Below are positions 35,379 through 44,034 of a stretch of 55,744 nucleotides of DNA, one piece after another. Position 1 is the stretch's first letter, and the number at the start of each line of letters is the position of its first letter. A program made the translations under genes and the position numbers. The notes below the pieces were generated by a model that was not told the origin of the DNA, made no database searches, and was given only the letters and a program-made list of their open reading frames with translations. Origin of the DNA: Cellulomonas biazotea (GTDB taxonomy: Bacteria > Actinomycetota > Actinomycetes > Actinomycetales > Cellulomonadaceae); assembly GCF_004306155.1 (NCBI RefSeq), contig NZ_BIMR01000007.1, positions 1 to 55,744 on the forward strand. Reading direction: 5' to 3'.

Positions 35379-36326
35379 GTGCGAGCAGACCGCCTGATGG
35401 CCCTCGTCCTGCTGCTGCAGCAGCGCCGGCAGGTGACGGCCGCCGAGGTCGCCCGCGAGCTCGAGGTCTCCGAGCGCACCGCGCGGCGCGACCTCGACGC
35501 CCTGTCCACCGCCGGGGTACCCGTGTACTCCCTGCCGGGTCGCGGCGGCGGGTGGCGGCTCGTCGGAGGCGCCCGCACCGACCTGTCCGGGCTGACCGCG
35601 GGAGAGGCCCGCGCCCTGTTCCTCGTCGCCGGCCCGGCCTCGGCGGCGACCCCGGCCGTGAAGGCGGCCCTGCGCAAGCTCGTCCGCGCGCTGCCCGAGC
35701 CCTTCCGGGACCAGGCCGAGGCGGCGGCGACGGCGTCGGTCGTCGACCCGCGCGGGTGGGGGTCGAGCGGGGCCGAGCACCGGCCACCCCGGTTCCTCGA
35801 CGACCTCCTGGACGCGGTGGTCCGCGGCGTCCAGGTGCGGCTCGGCTACGTCGACCGGACCGGCGCCGAGACCGGGCGGACCGTCCACCCGCTCGGCGTC
35901 GTCGCCAAGGGGCCGTCGTGGTACCTCGTCGCCCAGACCGACGCGGGCCGCCGGACCTTCCGGGCCGACCGCGTGTCGTCCGTCGACCCCACCGACGACC
36001 CCGTGGACCGGCCCGAGGACTTCGACCTCGCCGCGAGCTGGCGCGAGATCGCCGACGAGGTCGACCGCCGACGCACACCGCTGGAGGCTCGGGCGCTCTG
36101 CACACCCGACGGGGTCGGGATCCTGCGGATCGGGTTCAGCGGGCGGCTCGAGGTCGGAGGTCGCACGCCCGACGGACGCGTCGAGGTCGTGGTCCGTGGG
36201 CGCGACGAGCACATGCTCGCGGGCGAGCTCGCCGGGCTGGTCGAGTGGGTCGAGGTGACCGGCCCGCCCGGGGTGCGCGCCCACCTGGCCGCGATCGGCG
36301 GTGCGCTCGTCGAGCGGTACCGCTGA
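35379..36326 (+). CDS. WYL-domain (YafY/DeoR-like) transcriptional regulator
   Basis: 315-residue regulator. N-terminal winged helix MALVLLLQQRRQVTAAEVAR, then ELEVSERTARRDLDALSTAG; central WYL domain with RTVHPLGVVAKGPSWYLVAQ, and a C-terminal WCX-like part (RGRDEHMLAGELAGLVEWVE). Starts on GTG 35379. Divergent from the epoxide-hydrolase-like gene; together they form a regulator/target pair. WYL proteins sense small ligands or nucleic acids; the effector here is unknown. Confidence 0.88.
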   Translation: MRADRLMALVLLLQQRRQVTAAEVARELEVSERTARRDLDALSTAGVPVYSLPGRGGGWRLVGGARTDLSGLTAGEARALFLVAGPASAATPAVKAALRKLVRALPEPFRDQAEAAATASVVDPRGWGSSGAEHRPPRFLDDLLDAVVRGVQVRLGYVDRTGAETGRTVHPLGVVAKGPSWYLVAQTDAGRRTFRADRVSSVDPTDDPVDRPEDFDLAASWREIADEVDRRRTPLEARALCTPDGVGILRIGFSGRLEVGGRTPDGRVEVVVRGRDEHMLAGELAGLVEWVEVTGPPGVRAHLAAIGGALVERYR

Positions 36327-36390
36327 GACCGGCACGGACGCGACGCGTCTGCCCGAGAGGTTGTCAGGGGCGGGTCCTACAGTGCCCGGT

Positions 36391-37587
36391 ATGACCGGGA
36401 TCGGTGCGGACTGGCGGATGGTCGACGGCATCACGACGGCATGGTTCGAGGCGTCGTCGCTGACCGAGGGGGCCGCGCTCGCCGGGCGCGTCCTGGCGCT
36501 GTCGGCCGGGGCCGCGGTCGACGTGCGCGCGACGGGCGTGCGGGTACGGCTCGACGTGCGTCCCGACACGCACCTCGGCTCGCAGCAGCACGCCGCCGCG
36601 GTGTCGGCGGCCGCGCGCGACCTCGGGCTGACCGCGGACCCGGCCGTCCTGCAGCACCTCGGCATCGTGATCGAGTCCAGGGACCCCTCCGCGGTGACGC
36701 CGTTCTGGCAGCGGGTGCTGGACTACGCGCCCGGCGTTGACGGTGGTCTGGCGGACCCGTCGCGACGCGATCCCGCGGTCCAGGTCCGGCCGTCGTCCGA
36801 GCCCCGCCCGCTGCGCAACCGCGTCCACCTCGACGTCGTGCGACCGGCCGCGGCGGTCGAGCAGGCGGACGTCGGCGAGGCGTACGGGCCGTTCGGGGTC
36901 TGCCACGCCGACGCCGACGGCAACGAGGTCGACCTCGTGCCCGGCGGTGCGCTCGGCGACGGGGCGGAGACGGCCGACTGGCAGGCGGTGTTCGGCGCGA
37001 TGGCGTCCTACCGCACGACCTCGACCGAGCAGCAGCGCGACCTGGCTGCCGCAGCGGCGGCCCTGGCCGACGACGCCGGGTTCCCGCTGCTCGTCGACCT
37101 GCGTCCCGGGCTCGTCGTCCTCGACACCGGCAAGGACCTGTGGGAGGACGACGCGCACGGTCTGGACGTCGACTTCACGGCCCTCGCCGCGCGACTCCAG
37201 GCCGCCGCCCGCGACGTGGGGGCCACGGCGGACCCGGGGCTGCCGCGCCTCGTCCAGGTCGTGCTCGACGCCGCCGACATCCCCGCGGTCCGCGCGTTCT
37301 GGGTCGCCGCGCTCGGGTACGCGCACGACCGGCGCGCCGGGCTCACCGACGTCGTCGACCCGCGTCGGCTCAACCCGGTGCTGATGTTCCAGGACGTCGA
37401 CCTCGCGGAGACCGAACGGCGGCAGCAGCGCAACCGGATCCACCTCGAGCTCGCCGTGCCGTCGAACGTCGCGCCGGCACGCCTCGCCACGGCCCTCGCG
37501 GCGGGCGGCCGGCTCCTCGACGAGGCGGAGGGGCGCTGGCGGGTCGCCGACCCCGAGGGCAACGAGCTGGTGGTCGTCGCGCGCTGA
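36391..37587 (+). CDS. Duplicated pterin-dehydratase-like/VOC protein
   Basis: A 398-residue protein with the order A-B-A'-B'. Units A (about 5-85) and A' (about 190-275) resemble the pterin-4a-carbinolamine dehydratase fold (DWRMVDGITTAWFEASSLTE; ADWQAVFGAMASYRTTSTEQ). Units B and B' are VOC/glyoxalase_6-like domains (LGIVIESRDPSAVTPFWQRV with NRVHLDVV and DADGNEVDLVPG; VVLDAADIPAVRAFWVAALG with NRIHLELAV and DPEGNELVVVAR). Enzymatic role unknown. ATG 36391 follows TACAGT by 7 nt with no ribosome site, so a leaderless start is likely. Related single-unit proteins occur in actinobacteria. Confidence 0.75.
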   Translation: MTGIGADWRMVDGITTAWFEASSLTEGAALAGRVLALSAGAAVDVRATGVRVRLDVRPDTHLGSQQHAAAVSAAARDLGLTADPAVLQHLGIVIESRDPSAVTPFWQRVLDYAPGVDGGLADPSRRDPAVQVRPSSEPRPLRNRVHLDVVRPAAAVEQADVGEAYGPFGVCHADADGNEVDLVPGGALGDGAETADWQAVFGAMASYRTTSTEQQRDLAAAAAALADDAGFPLLVDLRPGLVVLDTGKDLWEDDAHGLDVDFTALAARLQAAARDVGATADPGLPRLVQVVLDAADIPAVRAFWVAALGYAHDRRAGLTDVVDPRRLNPVLMFQDVDLAETERRQQRNRIHLELAVPSNVAPARLATALAAGGRLLDEAEGRWRVADPEGNELVVVAR

Positions 37588-37589
37588 AC

Positions 37590-37633
37590 GCCGCCCTCAG
37601 TCGCCGGCCCCGGGACGGGCGACCGAGGGCGGC
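37590..37633. terminator. Bidirectional hairpin terminator
   Basis: 16-bp stem with one mismatch (outer arms GCCGCCCTC / GAGGGCGGC, inner GTCGCC / GGCGAC) and a 12-nt loop, between the convergent stops at 37587 and 37652. Probably ends both transcripts. Confidence 0.7.
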
Positions 37634-37651
37634 ACTCGGCCGCCGGATGGG

Positions 37652-38539
<888 letters not shown>

Positions 38540-38547
38540 CTACAGTA

Positions 38548-38563
38548 GAGAACGCACGTTCTC
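38548..38563. promoter_or_regulatory. TetR operator 2
   Basis: Perfect inverted repeat GAGAACG-CA-CGTTCTC, same motif as operator 1, with centres 36 bp apart. A TACAGT hexamer (38541-38546) lies between the two sites. Confidence 0.75.
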
Positions 38564-38619
38564 GGCGCAAGGGGCCGGGCGTGAACACCGGGCGACACCC
38601 CGGCGGAGGACGGTGGACC

Positions 38620-39198
38620 ATGGTCGACGTGACCGAGCAGACGGACGAGACGCGCGCGCGGATCGTCTCGACCGCCGACGCGCTCTACTACGCCCGCGGC
38701 ATCAACGCCGTCGGGATGGACGAGGTCCGGACCGCCGCCGGCGTCTCCCTCAAGCGCCTCTACGCCGAGTTCCCCGGCAAGGAGCAGCTCGTCCTCGCCG
38801 TCCTCGCGTCGCGGCACCGGCAGTGGGAGGACGGCCTCGCCCGGACCGCCGCCGGGCTCGACGACCCCCGGCAGCGCCTGCTCGCCGTGTTCGACTTCCT
38901 CGAGGAGTGGTTCCGGGACGACACCTTCCGCGGCTGCGGCTTCGTCAACGCCTTCGGCGAGCTCGGCGCGACGTCACCCGCCGTCGCCGACGCCGCCCGC
39001 GCGCACAAGCAGTCCTTCCAGGACCACGTCGCACGCCTCGCCGTCGAGGCCGGTGCCGACGCGTCGCTCGGTGCGCACCTCGCGCTGCTCGCCGAAGGCG
39101 CCCAGACGACCGCCGCGATCTCGGGCCGCGCCGACGCCGCCGGCCAGGCACGCAAGGCCGCCGAGGTCCTGGTCGACGCCGCGCTCGGCCCGCGCTGA
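38620..39198 (+). CDS. TetR family transcriptional regulator
   Basis: 192-residue repressor. Helix-turn-helix at about residues 10-55 (ARIVSTADALYYARGINAVG, MDEVRTAAGVSLKRLYAEFP, GKEQLVLAVL), ligand domain beyond. Start ATG 38620 with GGAGGA upstream; a longer in-frame ATG at 38509 would lie within operator 1. Divergent from the haloperoxidase-type hydrolase with twin operators, so it probably represses the hydrolase and itself until an unknown compound binds. Confidence 0.9.
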   Translation: MVDVTEQTDETRARIVSTADALYYARGINAVGMDEVRTAAGVSLKRLYAEFPGKEQLVLAVLASRHRQWEDGLARTAAGLDDPRQRLLAVFDFLEEWFRDDTFRGCGFVNAFGELGATSPAVADAARAHKQSFQDHVARLAVEAGADASLGAHLALLAEGAQTTAAISGRADAAGQARKAAEVLVDAALGPR

Positions 39199-39239
39199 GC
39201 AGCATGCGGCCCGGCTCCTCCGACGGCGAGGTGGAACGG

Positions 39240-39267
39240 TAGACACCATCGTATCCCCCGGTAGAAT
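39240..39267 (+). promoter_or_regulatory. vapBC promoter
   Basis: TAGACA (39240-39245), 16-nt spacer, TAGAAT (39262-39267), then 6 nt to GTG 39274; a good sigma-A-type promoter for a leaderless mRNA. GACACC (39242-39247) and GGTGTC (39273-39278) form an inverted pair that could be the antitoxin operator. Confidence 0.6.
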
Positions 39268-39273
39268 GGCACG

Positions 39274-39546
39274 GTGTCGTTGAACATCAAGAACGAGCGG
39301 ACGCACGGGCTCGTCCGTCGCCTCGCGGACCTCACAGGTCAGTCGCAGACCGCCGCCGTCGAGGACGCCGTCGCGCGCAGGCTCGCCGAGGTCGAGGCCC
39401 TCGCCTCGGCCGGGCGGATCGACGCGCAGTGGGCCGACGTCGAGCGCCTGCTGGTCGAGTACCGGTCCGAGGTCACGCCGGACGACCGCGCGCGGATCCT
39501 CGGCGCCGACGCGGACCTGTACGACGAGCACGGCCTGCCGCGGTGA
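39274..39546 (+). CDS. vapB: VapB-type antitoxin
   Basis: 90-residue antitoxin, N-terminal DNA-binding ribbon-helix or AbrB-like part (MSLNIKNERTHGLVRRLADL, TGQSQTAAVEDAVARRLAEV) and a C-terminal toxin-wrapping tail ending YDEHGLPR. This is the Rv0623/PSK-type VapB pattern. Starts on GTG; the stop overlaps the toxin start (GTGA). It should neutralise the PIN toxin and repress the operon. Confidence 0.88.
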   Translation: MSLNIKNERTHGLVRRLADLTGQSQTAAVEDAVARRLAEVEALASAGRIDAQWADVERLLVEYRSEVTPDDRARILGADADLYDEHGLPR

Positions 39547-39944
39547 TCGTCGACACGTCGGCGGTCGTCGCGATCCTGCTGGGCGAGCCCGGCGCCGACG
39601 ACCTCGCCCGCGCGGTCCTCGCCGACCCGCGTCCCCGCATGTCGGCCGCGACCTTCGTCGAGCTGGCCGCGGTCGTCCACCAGAACGGCGCCCCCCAGCA
39701 GCGCCGCCGCGTCGACGCGCTGCTCGACCGCCTCGGCGTCGAGGTCGTCGCGATGACGCCCGAGCACGCGCGGATCGCTGCGGAGGCGTACCGCGACTTC
39801 GGGCGCGGCAGCGGACACCCGGCGCGGCTGAACCTCGGCGACTGCTTCGCGTACGCGCTCGCGGCGGCGGAGGACGAGCCGCTGCTGTTCGTCGGGGAGG
39901 ACTTCAGCCGGACCGACCTGCGGCCCGCGGTGCCGTCGAGCTGA
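39543..39944 (+). CDS. vapC: VapC-type PIN-domain toxin ribonuclease
   Basis: 133-residue Mg-dependent RNase toxin. PIN acidic residues are visible: Asp4 in VIVDTSAVVAILLGEP, Glu in ATFVELAAVV, and Asp in NLGDCFAYALA and VGEDFSRTDL. Overlaps vapB by 4 nt, so synthesis is coupled to the antitoxin. Intact and of normal length. VapC toxins cleave tRNA or rRNA; the target here cannot be deduced. Confidence 0.92.
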   Translation: MIVDTSAVVAILLGEPGADDLARAVLADPRPRMSAATFVELAAVVHQNGAPQQRRRVDALLDRLGVEVVAMTPEHARIAAEAYRDFGRGSGHPARLNLGDCFAYALAAAEDEPLLFVGEDFSRTDLRPAVPSS

Positions 39945-39971
39945 GACGTCGACGGCTGGTCGGTGCGCCGG

Positions 39972-40346
39972 TCAGAAGGCGTACGGCCCGAGCCGCCCCC
40001 ACGCGACGAAGGCGGCGAGGACGAGCAGCACCGCGTTCGCGACGAGCAGCGGGGTCTCGTGGCGCCGGGCGTGCACGACGATCGCCCCGGCCATGACCAG
40101 GACGAGCCCGATCGCCGCGAGCGGGACCAGGACCGGGGCGATCCCGGTGACGGCGGGCAGGATCAGGCCGAGCGCGGCCAGCACCTCCGTCGCGCCGATC
40201 GCCTTGATCGTCCCGGCGCCGAAGTCCTCGGTCCAGCCGAGCCCCGACGCGGCGAGCTGCGCCTTGGTGCGCGTGAGCTTGAGCAGTCCCGTCGCGAGGA
40301 AGACGGCGGCCAGGAGGCCGGCCACGATCCACAGCACCAGGTCCAT
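39972..40346 (-). CDS. DoxX family membrane protein
   Basis: 124-residue, four transmembrane helices (LWIVAGLLAAVFLATGLLKL; TEVLAALGLILPAVTGIAPV; LAAIGLVLVMAGAIVVHAR; PLLVANAVLLVLAAFVAWGR). Matches the DoxX-like family; some members are redox or thiosulphate-quinone related, but most are unassigned. Start ATG 40346 with GGGG upstream. Lies 25 nt after lgt on the same strand, probably co-transcribed; convergent with vapC. Confidence 0.82.
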   Translation of the reverse strand: MDLVLWIVAGLLAAVFLATGLLKLTRTKAQLAASGLGWTEDFGAGTIKAIGATEVLAALGLILPAVTGIAPVLVPLAAIGLVLVMAGAIVVHARRHETPLLVANAVLLVLAAFVAWGRLGPYAF

Positions 40347-40371
40347 CGGTCGTCCCCGTTCGTCGGTGGCG

Positions 40372-41241
40372 TCACGCCGGGAGGTCGGTCGCGACAGGTT
40401 CGCGCCCGGGCACGTACACGGACGGCTCCGGCTCGGGGTGCCGTCGGCCCTGGACGACGACGATCCCGACGCCGAGCGCGACGGCCGCGAGGGCGCCCCA
40501 GACGTTGGCGGGAAGCCCGAGCGGCGTGACGCTCGTGGGGTCGATCCGCAGCGCCTCCAGCCACACGCGGGCGGTGCCGTACCAGACGAGGTAGAGGCCG
40601 AACGCACGCCCCCACCGCAGCCCGAACCGCTTCTCGAGCCGCAGGATCACGGCGATCCCGACGAGGTTCCACAGCGCCTCGTAGAGGAACAGCGGGTGGA
40701 AGAGCGTGCCGTCGGGCAGGTCGGCCGGGAAGGCGGGGTTGCTCGACGGGATCTCCAGCCCCCACGGCAGGGTCGTGGCGCGTCCGAACAGCTCGTGGTT
40801 GAACCAGTTGCCGAGTCGGCCGATGGCCTGAGCGAGCAGCATCGCGGGCGCGAGCGCGTCGGCGAACGACCAGAGGCGGATCCCGGCGCGACGGCACCCG
40901 ATCCACGCCCCGACGGCGCCGCCGAGGAGCGAGCCGAAGACGGCGATCCCGCCCTCCCAGACGTAGAGGACGTGCACGAGGTCGTGGCCGGGCCCGACGT
41001 AGTCGCCCCAGTGCGTGAGCACGTGGTAGACCCGCGCGCCGACGATCCCGAGCGGGACGGCCCACATCGCGATGTCGACGACGGCGCCCTCGTGCCCGCC
41101 GCGGGCGGTGAGGCGGCGCGACGTGAGCCAGACGGCGGCGACGATGCCGGCGAGCAGGCACAGGGCGTACGCGTGCACGGTCAGGGGGCCGATCGACCAC
41201 GACGCCCAGGACGGGTCGGGGCTCGGGATGCTGGTGCGCAC
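40372..41241 (-). CDS. lgt: Prolipoprotein diacylglyceryl transferase (Lgt)
   Basis: Integral membrane enzyme moving diacylglycerol from phosphatidylglycerol to the lipobox Cys of prolipoproteins, the first step of lipoprotein maturation. 289 residues with about seven membrane helices. The Lgt signature GRLGNWFNHELFG is present, as are VGARVYHVLTHW and HPLFLYEALWNL. Start GTG 41241 with GGAGAGG 8 nt upstream; the longer frame to 41319 has no support. Many high-GC actinobacteria carry lgt beside trp genes; here it is next to DoxX and ArsR, so a second copy elsewhere is possible. Confidence 0.95.
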   Translation of the reverse strand: MRTSIPSPDPSWASWSIGPLTVHAYALCLLAGIVAAVWLTSRRLTARGGHEGAVVDIAMWAVPLGIVGARVYHVLTHWGDYVGPGHDLVHVLYVWEGGIAVFGSLLGGAVGAWIGCRRAGIRLWSFADALAPAMLLAQAIGRLGNWFNHELFGRATTLPWGLEIPSSNPAFPADLPDGTLFHPLFLYEALWNLVGIAVILRLEKRFGLRWGRAFGLYLVWYGTARVWLEALRIDPTSVTPLGLPANVWGALAAVALGVGIVVVQGRRHPEPEPSVYVPGREPVATDLPA

Positions 41242-41322
41242 GCGCGGGACCTCTCCTGTCGACGCCGCTGCTGAGCCTAGGAGCAGAGGGCGCTCGCTCG
41301 ACGCGGGTTCGCGTCCCACCTC

Positions 41323-41342
41323 TTGACAACATTTCTTGTCAA
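41323..41342. promoter_or_regulatory. ArsR operator over the -35 element
   Basis: Perfect palindrome TTGACAA-N6-TTGTCAA. TTGACA is a consensus -35; 17 nt later GACGTT (41346-41351) ends 6 nt before ATG 41358. The repressor would block its own leaderless promoter. Confidence 0.7.
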
Positions 41343-41357
41343 TGCGACGTTGGTGGC

Positions 41358-41936
41358 ATGCGGGACGTCGAGGTCATCGAGGACGCAGGCGCAGCCGCCG
41401 TCGCGCTGGACCCCGTCCGGGCCCGGCTGCTCGGCGAGCTGGCCGTCCCGGCCTCCGCCGCCGGGCTCGCCGCCCGGGTCGGCATCACCCGCCAGAAGGT
41501 CAACTACCACCTCAAGGCGCTCGAGGCGCACGGCCTCGTGGAGCTCGCCGAGGAGCGCCGGCACGGCGGCCTGACCGAGCGGGTGCTGCGGGCGTCGGCC
41601 GCGTCGTACGTCGTGTCGCCCGCCGTCGTCAGCGCGTCCGCGGCCGACCCCGGCGCCCGCGCCGACCACCTGTCGGCGGGCTACCTGGTCGCGCTCGCCG
41701 GACGGCTCGTCCGCGAGGTCGGCGCCCTGGCCCGCCGGGCCGGCGCGTCCGGCGGGCGGCTGCCGACGCTGACCATCGACACGCAGATCGGCTTCCGTTC
41801 CGCCGCCGACCGGGCGGCCTTCGCCGACGACCTCACCGCGGCGGTGCTCGACCTGGCCGCCCGCTACCACCACGACGACGGGCGACCGCACCGGCTCGTC
41901 GTCGCCGCGCACCCCGTCCCTGAGGAGATGCCATGA
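41358..41936 (+). CDS. ArsR-type winged-helix regulator
   Basis: 192-residue regulator. HTH at about 18-75: LDPVRARLLGELAVPASAAG, LAARVGITRQKVNYHLKALE and HGLVELAEERRHGGLTERVL. The C-terminal half is helical with no metal Cys cluster, so it senses something other than metal. Its stop overlaps the SRPBCC start by 4 nt (ATGA). The ArsR + AHSA1/SRPBCC pairing is a recurring actinobacterial module, and the operator palindrome implies autorepression. Confidence 0.88.
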   Translation: MRDVEVIEDAGAAAVALDPVRARLLGELAVPASAAGLAARVGITRQKVNYHLKALEAHGLVELAEERRHGGLTERVLRASAASYVVSPAVVSASAADPGARADHLSAGYLVALAGRLVREVGALARRAGASGGRLPTLTIDTQIGFRSAADRAAFADDLTAAVLDLAARYHHDDGRPHRLVVAAHPVPEEMP

Positions 41937-42724
41937 GCACCGCCACGAACGTCCCGTACCGCCTGGAGTTCAGCGTCGAGGTCCCCGGAACGCCCGAGCA
42001 GGTCTGGCAGGCCGTCGCGACCGCGACGGGCATGAGCGCCTGGTTCCTGCCGACCCGGCTCGAGGAGCGCGAGGGCGGGACCCTGCACTTCTCGATGGGC
42101 CCGGAGATGGGCTCGGACGGGCACGTCACCCGGTGGGACCCGCCCCACCGCATCGAGTACGAGGAGGACTGGGCCGCCCTCATGGGCAAGGACCCGGACA
42201 CCCTCAGCCCGCTGACCTCGGAGTTCGTCGTCGAGGCGCAGTCCGGCGGGACGTGCGTCGTGCGCGTCACCACGAGCGGCTTCGGGACGGGCGCCGACTG
42301 GGAGGCGCCGTGGTGGGACAGCATGGGCCCCGCGTGGCTGCAGTACTTCGACAACCTGCGGCTCTACGTCGCGCACTTCCCGGGCCAGGAGGCGACGCAG
42401 ATGGAGGTCACCGCCGTGGTCCCGGGCGACACGCCGAGGCTCTGGTCCGCCCTGCACGACGCGCTCGGGCTCGGCGAGGAGGGCACGGCGGTCGACGCCC
42501 GCGGCGTCACCGGCACCGTCGAGCGGGTCGGCGTGCGCCACGCGCTGGTCCGGCTCACCGCGCCCGTGCCCGGGATGCTCAGCGCCTTCGTGCACGACAT
42601 GGGCGACGGCACGGCCGCGGTCGGCGTGCGGGCGTACCTGTTCTCCGCCGACGCCGCCGACTACGTCCGGCGCGAGGAGCCGGCCTGGCAGGCCTGGCTG
42701 CAGGGCCTGTCGGTCTCGGCCTGA
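41933..42724 (+). CDS. SRPBCC (AHSA1-like) domain protein
   Basis: 263 residues with a START/Bet v 1-like cavity fold in the first ~145 (YRLEFSVEVPGTPEQVWQAV, MSAWFLPTRLEEREGGTLHF, WWDSMGPAWLQYFDNLRLYV). A second ~110-residue segment that may be another degenerate copy follows. Such proteins bind hydrophobic ligands or aid stress responses. Co-translated with the ArsR regulator. Ligand unknown. Confidence 0.85.
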   Translation: MSTATNVPYRLEFSVEVPGTPEQVWQAVATATGMSAWFLPTRLEEREGGTLHFSMGPEMGSDGHVTRWDPPHRIEYEEDWAALMGKDPDTLSPLTSEFVVEAQSGGTCVVRVTTSGFGTGADWEAPWWDSMGPAWLQYFDNLRLYVAHFPGQEATQMEVTAVVPGDTPRLWSALHDALGLGEEGTAVDARGVTGTVERVGVRHALVRLTAPVPGMLSAFVHDMGDGTAAVGVRAYLFSADAADYVRREEPAWQAWLQGLSVSA

Positions 42725-42743
42725 CCTTCGACGACGTCAGGCG

Positions 42744-43187
42744 TCAGGCGGTGCGCAGGACCAGCAAGAACTGCCCGCCACCCGGCTCGACGTCCGTCGT
42801 GACCGCCAGGTCCGGGGCGAGCCGCGAGAGCCGGTCGACCAGCCACGCGGCAGCCTGGTCGGCGTCCGCACGGCTCGGGCAGCGCGCGACGACCTCACGC
42901 CCCCGCTTGCGCCCCAGGCGCTCCACGGTCGGGACGATCGGCGCCGGGTCGACGACGAACAGGTCGGGCGACCACGGCACGACCGGCGTCACCGCACCCT
43001 TGCGGGTGTTGCAGGCCCGGTGCGCGAGCCGCTCGCTGCCCGCCGCCGGCTTCTTCGACTTCCCGGCGGCGCCGAGGTCGACGCTGGGGCCGCGGTCCGA
43101 GTTGACCGAGGCGTCGGGGTCGACCGGCTCGTCGCACAGCCAGCACCGCCACGCGTCCCGCTCGCCGACCTCGTTCAGGTTGCTCAT
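42744..43187 (-). CDS. HNH-like zinc-binding protein
   Basis: 147 residues. N-terminal CWLCDEP with later LAHRACNTRKGAV gives Cys-x2-Cys ... His-x3-Cys-Asn, resembling an HNH-endonuclease-type zinc fold. The C-terminal ~70 residues are a conserved alpha/beta segment (CPSRADADQAAAWLVDRLSR and EPGGGQFLLVLR). I recall the family as widely conserved in actinobacteria. Nuclease activity is not established. Convergent with the SRPBCC gene, 19 nt between stops. Confidence 0.75.
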   Translation of the reverse strand: MSNLNEVGERDAWRCWLCDEPVDPDASVNSDRGPSVDLGAAGKSKKPAAGSERLAHRACNTRKGAVTPVVPWSPDLFVVDPAPIVPTVERLGRKRGREVVARCPSRADADQAAAWLVDRLSRLAPDLAVTTDVEPGGGQFLLVLRTA

Positions 43188-43212
43188 GCGCGCACCGTAA
43201 CCGTCGCCGCCC

Positions 43213-43935
43213 TCAGCGCAGGTGCCGGTCGAAGAAACGGCCCTGGTCCTGCGCCTCGAACCACGGGGTGCCGAGGTGCCCGCCCGGGTTCGCGTGCAGC
43301 GTCTTCTGGGTGCTGCCGAACGCGTCGAACAGGTCCAGCGCCCGCTCGCGCGGGTTCCCCTCGTCGTCCCACTGCAGCAGGAGCAGCAGCGGCGCGGTGA
43401 CCTGCCGGGCCTCCTCGCGCTGGGCCTGAGGCACGTAGCCCCCGGCGAACAGGCCGAGGGCCGCGATGCGCGGCTCGCTCACCGCCAGCCGGATGCCGAC
43501 GGCCGCCCACCCGGAGTACCCGACCGGGCCGTCGACCTCGGGCAGCGCGAGCAGGGCGTCGAGCGCGGTCCGCCAGTCCGGGACGGCCTGCTCGACCAGC
43601 GGGCCGATGAAGGTCTCGAAGACCTCGTCGCTCGGCCCGCCGGACTGCATCGCGCGGCGGAACTCGGCGCGCGCGTGCTCCTGCGCGGCCGACCGGGGAC
43701 GGTCCCCGCACCCGGCGGCGTCGACGGACGCCACCGCGTAGCCGAGCTCGGCGGCGTGGAACCGGGCCCGCGCGACGAGCCGCGCGTCGGTCCGGGGCAG
43801 GCCGTTGTTGTGGGCCATGAGGAGCAGGGGTGCGGGCGTGGACGCGGGCGTCCACAGCGTGCCGGGGATCTCGCCGACGGTGAAGTCGCGTTCGAGGACG
43901 CCGTCGTCGTGGAGGTGCTCGGAGGTGAGGTGCAT
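43213..43935 (-). CDS. Alpha/beta hydrolase, dienelactone-hydrolase-like
   Basis: 240-residue cytoplasmic alpha/beta hydrolase. LLLMAHNNGLPRTDARL, VASVDAAGCGDRPRS, VGYSGWAAVGIRLAVS (probable nucleophile Ser, GYSGWA instead of the usual GxSxGG), LLLLLQWDDEGNPRERAL (acid) and ANPGGHLGTPWFE (His). The nucleophile elbow is unusual. ATG 43935 is preceded by AAAGG, a hairpin (43948-43974) and a 17-codon ORF (43981-44034), suggesting translation- or attenuation-based control. Confidence 0.78.
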   Translation of the reverse strand: MHLTSEHLHDDGVLERDFTVGEIPGTLWTPASTPAPLLLMAHNNGLPRTDARLVARARFHAAELGYAVASVDAAGCGDRPRSAAQEHARAEFRRAMQSGGPSDEVFETFIGPLVEQAVPDWRTALDALLALPEVDGPVGYSGWAAVGIRLAVSEPRIAALGLFAGGYVPQAQREEARQVTAPLLLLLQWDDEGNPRERALDLFDAFGSTQKTLHANPGGHLGTPWFEAQDQGRFFDRHLR

Positions 43936-43947
43936 GGTCGTGCCTTT

Positions 43948-43974
43948 CGGGAGCGCTGCAGGGTGGCGCTCCCG
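43948..43974 (-). terminator. Leader hairpin upstream of the hydrolase gene
   Basis: Perfect 9-bp inverted repeat CGGGAGCGC / GCGCTCCCG with a 9-nt loop. It lies between the short leader ORF stop (43981) and the hydrolase ribosome site (AAAGG), so it could act as an attenuator or as the terminator of ridA. Confidence 0.5.
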
Positions 43975-43980
43975 GACGAC

Positions 43981-44034
43981 CTAGCGTCCGACCGTGACCC
44001 CGGAGGGGAGCACCCAGGTCGACATCGAGCTCAC
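43981..44034 (-). CDS. Putative 17-residue leader peptide
   Basis: A short ORF, VSSMSTWVLPSGVTVGR, starts at GTG 44034 behind a very strong ribosome site (AAGGAGG, 8 nt upstream) and ends at TAG 43981. The strength of this site for a tiny ORF just upstream of a hairpin and a hydrolase gene suggests a leader peptide. A TAGGGT hexamer (44077-44072) could be the promoter -10. An internal ATG at 44025 is also possible. Not confirmed as translated. Confidence 0.4.
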   Translation of the reverse strand: MSSMSTWVLPSGVTVGR

